Of a DNA stretch of 64,000 nt, positions 50,967-62,100 are shown one piece after another. The DNA comes from Balanoglossus misakiensis (taxonomy: Eukaryota; Hemichordata): the NCBI GenBank assembly GCA_040954595.2, contig CM082580.2, positions 13,640,001-13,704,000 on the forward strand. Direction: 5' to 3'. Positions within the stretch are counted from its first letter, which is position 1; the number at the start of each line of letters is the position of its first letter. The notes below the pieces were generated by a model. It made no database searches, was not told the DNA's origin, and was given only the letters and a program-made list of their open reading frames with translations. A program made the position numbers and the translations under genes.

Positions 50967-52200
50967 TTTTGAAAATTCGCAAACTCTAAAAATCTTCGAT
51001 TTTTCACGATTTTCCTGAGCTATAACCCATGATTTTTTCAAAAAATGACCAAATTTTGAAAATTCGCAAAGTCGAAAAATCATCGATTTTTGACGATTTT
51101 CATGAGCTATAACCCATGATTTTTTCAAAAAATGAGCAAATTTTGAAAATTCGCAAAGACGAAAAATCTTCGATTTTTGACGATTTTCATGAGCTTTAAC
51201 CCATGATTTTTTCAAAAAATGACCAAATTTTGAAAATTCGCAAAGACGAAAAATCTTCGATTTTTGACGATTTTCCTGAGCTATAACCCATGATTTTTTC
51301 AAAAAATGACCAAATTTTGAAAATTCGCAAAGACGAAAAATCTTCGATTTTTGACGATTTTCCTGAGCTATAACCCATGATTTTTTCAAAAAATGACCAA
51401 ATTTTGAAAATTCGCAAACTCTAAAAATCTTCGATTTTTGACGATTTTCCTGAGCTATAACCCATGATTTTTTCAAAAAATGAGCAAATTTTGAAAATTC
51501 GCAAAGTCGAAAAATCTTCGATTTTTGACGATTTTCCTGAGCTATAACCCATGATTTTTTCAAAAAATGAGCAAATTTTGAAAATTCGCAAAGTCCAAAA
51601 ATCTTCGATTTATGACGATTTTCCTGAGCTATAACCCATGATTTTTTCAAAAAATGACCAAATTTTGAAAATTCGCAAACTCGAAAAATCTTCGATTTTG
51701 ACGATTTTCCTGAGCTATAACCCATGATTTTTTCAAAAAATGACCAAATTTTGAAAATTCGCAAACTCGAAAAATCTTCGATTTTTGACGATTTTCCTGA
51801 GCTATAACCCATGATTTTTTCAAAAAATGACCAAATTTTGAAAATCCGCAAAGACGAAAAATCTTCGATTTTTGACGATTTTCCTGAGCTATAACCCATG
51901 ATTTTTTCAAAAAATGACCAAATTTTGAAAATTCGCAAAGTCCAAAAATCTTCGATTTTTGACGATTTTCCTGAGCTATAACCCATGATTTTTTCAAAAA
52001 ATGACCAAATTTTGAAAATTCGCAAAGTCCAAAAATCTTCGATTTTTGACGATTTTCCTGAGCTATAACCCATGATTTTTTCAAAAAATGACCAAATTTT
52101 GAAAATTCGCAAAGACGAAAAATCTTCGATTTTTGACGATTTTCCTGAGCTATAACCCATGATTTTTTCAAAAAATGACCAAATTTTGAAAATTCGCAAA

Positions 52201-52660
52201 GTCGAAAATTCTTCGATTTTTGACGATTTTCCTGAGCTATAACCCATGATTTTTTCAAAAAATGACCAAATTTTGAAAATTCGCAAAGTCCAAAAATCTT
52301 CGATTTTTGACGATTTTCCTGAGCTATAACCCATGATTTTTTCAAAAAATGACCAAATTTAGAAATTTCGCAAACTCGAAAAATCTTCGATTTTTGACGA
52401 TTTTCCTGAGCTATAACCCATGATTTTTTCAAAAAATGACCAAATTTTGAAAATCCGCAAAGACAAAAAATCTTCGATTTTTGACGATTTTCCTGAGCTA
52501 TAACCCATGATTTTTTCAAAAAATGACCAAATTTTGAAAATTCGCAAAGACGAAAAATCTTCGATTTTTGACGATTTTCCTGAGCTATAACCCATGATTT
52601 TTTCAAAAAATGACCAAATTTTGAAAATTCGCAAAGTCGAAAATTCTTCGATTTTTGACG
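52201..52660. repeat. Five-monomer local duplication (435 bp)
   Basis: The variant GTCGAAAATTCTTCG occurs at 52201 and 52636, exactly 435 bases (5 x 87) apart. Several neighbouring variants also repeat, including ATCCGCAAAGAC near 51845 and 52453 at a longer interval. Confidence 0.65.
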
Positions 52661-53150
52661 ATTTTCCTGAGCTATAACCCATGATTTTTTCAAAAAATGA
52701 CCAAATTTTGAAAATTCGCAAAGTCCAAAAATCTTCGATTTTTAACGATTTTCCTGAGCTATAACCCATGATTTTTTTCAAAAAATGACCAAATTTTGAA
52801 AATTCGCAAAGTCCAAAAATCTTCGATTTTTGACGATTTTCCTGAGCTATAACCCATGATTTTTTCAAAAAATGACCAAATTTTGAAAATTCGCAAAGAC
52901 GAAAAATCTTCGATTTTTGACGATTTTCCTGAGCTATAACCCATGATTTTTAAAAAAATGACCAAATTTTGAAAATTCGCAAAGACGAAAAATCTTCGAT
53001 TTTTGACGATTTTCCTGAGCTATAACCCATGATTTTTTCAAAAAATGACCAAATTTTGAAAATTCGCCAAGTCCAAAAATCTTCGATTTTTGACGATTTT
53101 CCTGAGCTATAACCCATGATTTTTTCGTAAAATGAGCAAATTTTGAAAAT

Positions 53151-53185
53151 TCGTCAAAAATCGAAGATTTTTCGACACTGCGAAT
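53151..53185. other. Head-to-head inversion junction in the satellite
   Basis: The left arm ends at AAAATTCG (53153) and the next base begins an inverted monomer. The two flanks pair as a palindrome around a 27-base loop (53154-53180), and the loop itself holds AAAAATCGAAGATTTTT. The first inverted monomer has a private variant, GACACTGCG instead of GACTTTGCG, and the last left monomer has CGTAAAATG instead of CAAAAAATG. There is no spacer or foreign sequence. Confidence 0.93.
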
Positions 53186-56100
53186 TTTCAAAATTTGGTC
53201 ATTTTTTGAAAAAATCATGGGTTATAGCTCAGGAAAATCGTCAAAAATCGAAGATTTTTCGACTTTGCGAATTTTCAAAATTTGGTCATTTTTTGAAAAA
53301 AATCATGGGTTATAGCTCAGGAAAATCGTGAAAAATCGAAGATTTTTGGACTTTGCGAATTTTCAAAATTTGGTCATTTTTTGAAAAAATCATGGGTTAT
53401 AGCTCAGGAAAATCGTGAAAAATCGAAGATTTTTCGAGTTTGCGAATTTTCAAAATTTGGTCATTTTTTGAAAAAATCATGGGTTATAGCTCAGGAAAAT
53501 CGTCAAAAATCGAAGATTTTTGGACTTTGCGAATTTTCAAAATTTGCTCATTTTTTGAAAAAATCATGGGTTATAGCTCAGGAAAATCGTCAAAAATCGA
53601 AGATTTTTGGACTTTGCGAATTTTCAAAATTTGCTCATTTTTTGAAAAAATCGTGGGTTATAGCTCAGGAAAATCGTCAAAAATCGAAGATTTTTCGACT
53701 TTGCGAATTTTCAAAATTTGCTCATTTTTTGAAAAATCATGGGTTATAGCTCAGGAAAATCGTCAAAAATCGAAGATTTTTCGACTTTGCGAATTTTCAA
53801 AATTTGGTCATTTTTTGAAAAAATCATGGGTTATAGCTCAGGAAAATCGTCAAAAATCGAAGATTTTTCGTCTTTGCGAATTTTCAAAATTTGGTCATTT
53901 TTTGAAAAAATCATGGGTTATAGCTCATGAAAATCGTCAAAAATCGAAGATTTTTCGTCTTTGCGAATTTTCAAAATTTGGTCATTTTTTGAAAAAATCA
54001 TGGGTTATAGCTCATGAAAATCGTCAAAAATCGATGATTTTTCGACTTTGCGAATTTTCAAAATTTGGTCATTTTTTGAAAAAATCATGGGTTATAGCTC
54101 AGGAAAATCGTGAAAAATCGAAGATTTTTGGAGTTTGCGAATTTTCAAAATTTGGTCATTTTTTGAAAAAAATCATGGGTTATAGCTCAGGAAAATCGTC
54201 AAAAATCGAAGATTTTTGGAGTTTGCGAATTTTCAAAATTTGCTCATTTTTTGAAAAAATCATGGGTTATAGCTCAGGAAAATCGTCAAAAATCGAAGAT
54301 TTTTGGACTTTGCGAATTTTCAAAATTTGGTCATTTTTTGAAAAAAATCATGGGTTATAGCTCAGGAAAATCGTCAAAAATCGAAGATTTTTGGACTTTG
54401 CGAATTTTCAAAATTTGGTCATTTTTTGAAAAAAATCATGGGTTATAGCTCAGGAAAATCGTCAAAAATCGAAGATTTTTCGACTTTGCGAATTTTCAAA
54501 ATTTGGTCATTTTTTGAAAAAATCATGGGTTATAGCTCAGGAAAATCGTCAAAAATCGAAGATTTTTGGACTTTGCGAATTTTCAAAATTTGGTCATTTT
54601 TGAAAAAAAATCATGGGTTATAGCTCAGGAAAATCGTCAAAAATCGAAGATTTTTCGACTTTGCGAATTTTCAAAATTTGGTCATTTTTTGAAAAAATCA
54701 TGGGTTATAGCTCAGGAAAATCGTCAAAAATCGAAGATTTTTCGACTTTGCGAATTTTCAAAATTTGGTCATTTTTTGAAAAAATCATGGGTTATAGCTC
54801 AGGAAAATCGTCAAAAATCGAAGATTTTTGGAGTTTGCGAATTTTCAAAATTTGGTCATTTTTTGAAAAAAATCATGGGTTATAGCTCAGGAAAATCGTC
54901 AAAAATCGAAGATTTTTGGAGTTTGCGAATTTTCAAAATTTGGTCATTTTTTGAAAAAAATCATGGGTTATAGCTCAGGAAAATCGTCAAAAATCGAAGA
55001 TTTTTGGAGTTTGCGAATTTTCAAAATTTGGTCATTTTTTGAAAAAAATCATGGGTTATAGCTCAGGAAAATCGTCAAAAATCGAAGATTTTTGGAGTTT
55101 GCGAATTTTCAAAATTTGGTCATTTTTTGAAAAAATCATGGGTTATAGCTCAGGAAAATCGTCAAAAATCGAAGATTTTTGGACTTTGCGAATTTTCAAA
55201 ATTTGGTCATTTTTTGAAAAAATCATGGGTTATAGCTCAGGAAAATCGTCAAAAATCGAAGATTTTTGGACTTTGCGAATTTTCAAAATTTGGTCATTTT
55301 TTGAAAAAATCATGGGTTATAGCTCAGGAAAATCGTCAAAAATCGAAGATTTTTGGACTTTGCGAATTTTCAAAATTTGGTCATTTTTTGAAAAAAATCA
55401 TGGGTTATAGCTCAGGAAAATCGTCAAAAATCGAAGATTTTTCGAGTTTGCGAATTTTCAAAATTTGGTCATTTTTTGAAAAAATCATGGGTTATAGCTC
55501 AGGAAAATCGTCAAAAATCGAAGATTTTTCGAGTTTGCGAATTTTCAAAATTTGGTCATTTTTTGAAAAAAATCATGGGTTATAGCTCAGGAAAATCGTC
55601 AAAAATCGAAGATTTTTCGACTTTGCGAATTTTCAAAATTTGGTCATTTTTTGAAAAAAATCATGGGTTATAGCTCAGGAAAATCGTCAAAAATCGAAGA
55701 TTTTTCGACTTTGCGAATTTTCAAAATTTGGTCATTTTTTGAAAAAATCATGGGTTATAGCTCAGGAAAATCGTCAAAAATCGAAGATTTTTCGACTTTG
55801 CGAATTTTCAAAATTTGGTCATTTTTTGAAAAAATCATGGGTTATAGCTCAGGAAAATCGTCAAAAATCGAAGATTTTTCGACTTTGCGAATTTTCAAAA
55901 TTTGGTCATTTTTTGAAAAAATCATGGGTTATAGCTCAGGAAAATCGTCAAAAATCGAATATTTTTGGACTTTGCGAATTTTCAAAATTTGGTCATTTTT
56001 TGAAAAAATCATGGGTTATAGCTCAGGAAAATCGTCAAAAATCGAATATTTTTGGACTTTGCGAATTTTCAAAATTTGGTCATTTTTTGAAAAAATCATG

Positions 56101-59100
56101 GGTTATAGCTCAGGAAAATCGTCAAAAATCGAATATTTTTGGACTTTGCGAATTTTCAAAATTTGGTCATTTTTTGAAAAAAATCATGGGTTATAGCTCA
56201 GGAAAATCGTCAAAAATCGAAGATTTTTGGACTTTGCGAATTTTCAAAATTTGGTCATTTTTTGAAAAAATCATGGGTTATAGCTCAGGAAAATCGTCAA
56301 AAATCGAAGATTTTTCGACTTTGCGAATTTTCAAAATTTGGTCATTTTTTGAAAAAATCATGGGTTATAGCTCAGGAAAATCGTCAAAAATCGAAGATTT
56401 TTCGACTTTGCGAATTTTCAAAATTTGGTCATTTTTGAAAAAAATCATGGGTTATAGCTCAGGAAAATCGTCAAAAATCGAAGATTTTTCGACTTTGCGA
56501 ATTTTCAAAATTTGGTCATTTTTTGAAAAAAATCATAAGTTATAGCTCAGGAAAATCGTCAAAAATCGAAGATTTTTCGACTTTGCGAATTTTCAAAATT
56601 TGCTCATTTTTTGAAAAAATCATGGGTTATAGCTCAGGAAAATCGTCAAAAATCGAAGATTTTTGGACTTTGCGAATTTTCAAAATTTGGTCATTTTTTG
56701 AAAAAATCATGGGTTATAGCTCAGGAAAATCGTCAAAAATCGAAGATTTTTCGACTTTGCGAATTTTCAAAATTTGGTCATTTTTTGAAAAAATCATGGG
56801 TTATAGCTCAGGAAAATCGTGAAAAATCGAAGATTTTTCGACTTTGCGAATTTTCAAAATTTGGTCATTTTTTGAAAAAATCATGGGTTATAGCTCAGGA
56901 AAATCGTCAAAAATCGAACATTTTTCGACTTTGCGAATTTTCAAAATTTGGTCATTTTTTGAAAAAATCATGGGTTATAGCTCAGGAAAATCGTGAAAAA
57001 TCGAAGATTTTTCGACTTTGCGAATTTTCAAAATTTGGTCATTTTTTGAAAAAATCATGGGTTATAGCTCAGGAAAATCGTGAAAAATCGAAGATTTTTC
57101 GACTTTGCGAATTTTCAAAATTTGGTCATTTTTTGAAAAAATCATGGGTTATAGCTCAGGAAAATCGTGAAAAATCGAAGATTTTTCGACTTTGCGAATT
57201 TTCAAAATTTGGTCATTTTTTGAAAAAATCATGGGTTATAGCTCAGGAAAATCGTCAAAAATCGAACATTTTTCGACTTTGCGAATTTTCAAAATTTGGT
57301 CATTTTTTGAAAAAATCATGGGTTATAGCTCAGGAAAATCGTCAAAAATCGAACATTTTTAGACTTTGCGAATTTTCAAAATTTGGTCATTTTTTGAAAA
57401 AATCATGGGTTATAGCTCAGGAAAATCGTCAAAAATCGAACATTTTTCGACTTTGCGAATTTTCAAAATTTGCTCATTTTTTGAAAAAATCATGGGTTAT
57501 AGTTCAGGAAAATCGTGAAAAATCGAAGATTTTTCGACTTTGCGAATTTTCAAAATTTGCTCATTTTTTGAAAAAATCATGGGTTATAGCTCAGGAAAAT
57601 CGTGAAAAATCGAAGATTTTTCGACTTTGCGAATTTTCAAAATTTGCTCATTTTTTGAAAAAATCATGGGTTATAGCTCAGGAAAATCGTGAAAAATCGA
57701 AGATTTTTCGACTTTGCGAATTTTCAAAATTTGCTCATTTTTTGAAAAAATCATGGGTTATAGCTCAGGAAAATCGTCAAAAATCGAACATTTTTAGACT
57801 TTGCGAATTTTCAAAATTTGCTCATTTTTTGAAAAAATCATGGGTTATAGCTCAGGAAAATCGTCAAAAATCGAACATTTTTCGACTTTGCGAATTTTCA
57901 AAATTTGCTCATTTTTTGAAAAAATCATGGGTTATAGCTCAGGAAAATCGTCAAAAATCGAAGATTTTTGGACTTTGCGAATTTTCAAAATTTGGTCATT
58001 TTTTGAAAAAATCATGGGTTATAGCTCAGGAAAATCGTCAAAAATCGAAGATTTTTCGACTTTGCGAATTTTCAAAATTTGCTCATTTTTTGAAAAAATC
58101 ATGGGTTATAGCTCAGGAAAATCGTCAAAAATCGAAGATTTTTCGACTTTGCGAATTTTCAAAATTTGGTCATTTTTTGAAAAAATCATGGGTTATAGCT
58201 CAGGAAAATCGTCAAAAATCGAAGATTTTTCGACTTTGCGAATTTTCAAAATTTGCTCATTTTTTGAAAAAATCATGGGTTATAGCTCAGGAAAATCGTC
58301 AAAAATCGAAGATTTTTCGACTTTGCGAATTTTCAAAATTTGGTCATTTTTTGAAAAAATCATGGGTTATAGCTCAGGAAAATCGTCAAAAATCGAAGAT
58401 TTTTGGACTTTGCGAATTTTCAAAATTTGGTCATTTTTTGAAAAAAATCATGGGTTATAGCTCAGGAAAATCGTCAAAAATCGAAGATTTTTCGACTTTG
58501 CGAATTTTCAAAATTTGCTCATTTTTTGAAAAAATCATGGGTTATAGCTCAGGAAAATCGTCAAAAATCGAAGATTTTTCGACTTTGCGAATTTTCAAAA
58601 TTTGGTCATTTTTTGAAAAAAATCATGGGTTATAGCTCAGGAAAATCGTCAAAAATCAAAGATTTTTCGACTTTGCGAATTTTCAAAATTTGGTCATTTT
58701 TTGAAAAAATCATGGGTTATAGCTCAGGAAAATCGTCAAAAATCAAAGATTTTTCGACTTTGCGAATTTTCAAAATTTGGTCATTTTTTGAAAAAATCAT
58801 GGGTTATAGCTCAGGAAAATCGTCAAAAATCGAAGATTTTTCGACTTTGCGAATTTTCAAAATTTGCTCATTTTTTGAAAAAATCATGGGTTATAGCTCA
58901 GGAAAATCGTCAAAAATCGAAGATTTTTCGACTTTGCGAATTTTCAAAATTTGCTCATTTTTTGAAAAAATCATGGGTTATAGCTCAGGAAAATCGTCAA
59001 AAATCGAAGATTTTTCGACTTTGCGAATTTTCAAAATTTGCTCATTTTTTGAAAAAATCATGGGTTATAGCTCAGGAAAATCGTCAAAAATCGAAGATTT

Positions 59101-62100
59101 TTCGACTTTGCGAATTTTCAAAATTTGGTCATTTTTTGAAAAAATCATGGGTTATAGCTCAGGAAAATCGTGAAAAATCAAAGATTTTTCGACTTTGCGA
59201 ATTTTCAAAATTTGGTCATTTTTTGAAAAAATCATGGGTTATAGCTCAGGAAAATCGTGAAAAATCGAAGATTTTTCGACTTTGCGAATTTTCAAAATTT
59301 GCTCATTTTTTGAAAAAATCATGGGTTATAGCTCAGGAAAATCGTCAAAAATCGAAGATTTTTCGACTTTGCGAATTTTCAAAATTTGCTCATTTTTTGA
59401 AAAAATCATGGGTTATAGCTCAGGAAAATCGTCAAAAATCGAAGATTTTTAGACTTTGCGAATTTTCAAAATTTGCTCATTTTTTGAAAAAATCATGGGT
59501 TATAGCTCAGGAAAATCGTCAAAAATCGAACATTTTTAGACTTTGCGAATTTTCAAAATTTGCTCATTTTTTGAAAAAATCATGGGTTATAGCTCAGGAA
59601 AATCGTCAAAAATCGAACATTTTTCGACTTTGCGAATTTTCAAAATTTGCTCATTTTTTGAAAAAATCATGGGTTATAGCTCAGGAAAATCGTCAAAAAT
59701 CGAATATTTTTCGACTTTGCGAATTTTCAAAATTTGCTCATTTTTTGAAAAAATCATGGGTTATAGCTCAGGAAAATCGTCAAAAATCGAAGATTTTTCG
59801 ACTTTGCGAATTTTCAAAATTTGCTCATTTTTTGAAAAAATCATGGGTTATAGCTCAGGAAAATCGTCAAAAATCGAAGATTTTTCGACTTTGCGAATTT
59901 TCAAAATTTGCTCATTTTTTGAAAAAATCATGGGTTATAGCTCAGAAAAATCGTCAAAAATCGAAGATTTTTCGACTTTGCGAATTTTCAAAATTTGCTC
60001 ATTTTTTGAAAAAATCATGGGTTATAGCTCAGGAAAATCGTCAAAAATCGAAGATTTTTCGACTTTGCGAATTTTCAAAATTTGGTCATTTTTTGAAAAA
60101 ATCATGGGTTATAGCTCAGGAAAATCGTCAAAAATCGAAGATTTCTCGACTTTGCGAATTTTCAAAATTTGCTCATTTTTTGAAAAAATCATGGGTTATA
60201 GCTCAGGAAAATCGTCAAAAATCGAAGATTTTTCGACTTTGCGAATTTTCAAAATTTGCTCATTTTTTGAAAAAATCATGGGTTATAGCTCAGGAAAATC
60301 GTCAAAAATCGAAGATTTTTCGACTTTGCGAATTTTCAAAATTTGGTCATTTTTTGAAAAAATCATGGGTTATAGCTCAGGAAAATCGTCAAAAATCGAA
60401 CATTTTTGGACTTTGCGAATTTTCAAAATTTGGTCATTTTTTGAAAAAATCATGGGTTATAGCTCAGGAAAATCGTCAAAAATCGAATATTTTTGGACTT
60501 TGCGAATTTTCAAAATTTGGTCATTTTTTGAAAAAATCATGGGTTATAGCTCAGGAAAATCGTCAAAAATCGAAGATTTTTGGACTTTGCGAATTTTCAA
60601 AATTTGGTCATTTTTTGAAAAAAATCATGGGTTATAGCTCAGGAAAATCGTCAAAAATCGAAGATTTTTGGACTTTGCGAATTTTCAAAATTTGCTCATT
60701 TTTTGAAAAAATCATGGGTTATAGCTCAGGAAAATCGTCAAAAATCGAAGATTTTTCGACTTTGCGAATTTTCAAAATTTGGTCATTTTTTGAAAAAAAT
60801 CATGGGTTATAGCTCAGGAAAATCGTCAAAAATCAAAGATTTTTCGACTTTGCGAATTTTCAAAATTTGGTCATTTTTTGAAAAAATCATGGGTTATAGC
60901 TCAGGAAAATCGTCAAAAATCGAAGATTTTTCGACTTTGCGAATTTTCAAAATTTGGTCATTTTTTGAAAAAATCATGGGTTATAGCTCAGGAAAATCGT
61001 CAAAAATCGAAGATTTTTCGACTTTGCGAATTTTCAAAATTTGGTCATTTTTTGAAAAAATCATGGGTTATAGCTCAGGAAAATCGTGAAAAATCGAAGA
61101 TTTTTCGACTTTGCGAATTTTCAAAATTTGGTCATTTTTTGAAAAAATCATGGGTTATAGCTCAGGAAAATCGTGAAAAATCGAAGATTTTTCGACTTTG
61201 CGAATTTTCAAAATTTGGTCATTTTTTGAAAAAATCATGGGTTATAGCTCAGGAAAATCGTGAAAAATCGAAGATTTTTGGACTTTGCGAATTTTCAAAA
61301 TTTGGTCATTTTTTGAAAAAATCATGGGTTATAGCTCAGGAAAATCGTCAAAAATCGAAGATTTTTGGACTTTGCGAATTTTCAAAATTTGGTCATTTTT
61401 TGAAAAAATCATGGGTTATAGCTCAGGAAAATCGTCAAAAATCGAAGATTTTTGGACTTTGCGAATTTTCAAAATTTGCTCATTTTTTGAAAAAATCATG
61501 GGTTATAGCTCAGGAAAATCGTCAAAAATCGAATATTTTTCGACTTTGCGAATTTTCAAAATTTGCTCATTTTTTGAAAAAATCATGGGTTATAGCTCAG
61601 GAAAATCGTCAAAAATCGAAGATTTTTCGACTTTGCGAATTTTCAAAATTTGCTCATTTTTTGAAAAAATCATGGGTTATAGCTCAGGAAAATCGTCAAA
61701 AATCGAAGATTTTTCGACTTTGCGAATTTTCAAAATTTGGTCATTTTTTGAAAAAATCATGGGTTATAGCTCAGGAAAATCGTGAAAAATCGAAGATTTT
61801 TCGACTTTGCGAATTTTCAAAATTTGCTCATTTTTTGAAAAAAATCATGGGTTATAGCTCAGGAAAATCGTCAAAAATCGAAGATTTTTGGACTTTGCGA
61901 ATTTTCAAAATTTGGTCATTTTTTGAAAAAATCATGGGTTATAGCTCAGGAAAATCGTCAAAAATCGAAGATTTTTCGACTTTGCGAATTTTCAAAATTT
62001 GGTCATTTTTTGAAAAAATCATGGGTTATAGCTCAGGAAAATCGTCAAAAATCGAAGATTTTTGGACTTTGCGAATTTTCAAAATTTGGTCATTTTTGAA

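Larger units (their letters stand above)
24541..53153 (-). repeat. 87-bp satellite array, left arm (about 329 monomers)
   Basis: Unbroken head-to-tail 87-bp units, a few of 86 or 88 bp. The landmark on the plus strand is CCTGAGCTATAACCCATG. The unit is A/T-rich and holds three short dyads: AAAAATCTTCGATTTTT, ATTTTTTCAAAAAAT and AATTTTGAAAATT. Variable sites define monomer types: ATGACC/ATGAGC, AAAATTCGC/AAAACTCGC/AAATTTCGC, and AAGTCG/AAGTCC/AAGACG. Most 88-bp units have one extra T in the T6 run; 86-bp units read ATGACCAATTTTG. I give strand minus because the open frames lie there. It lies in what should be an integrin intron. Confidence 0.97.
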
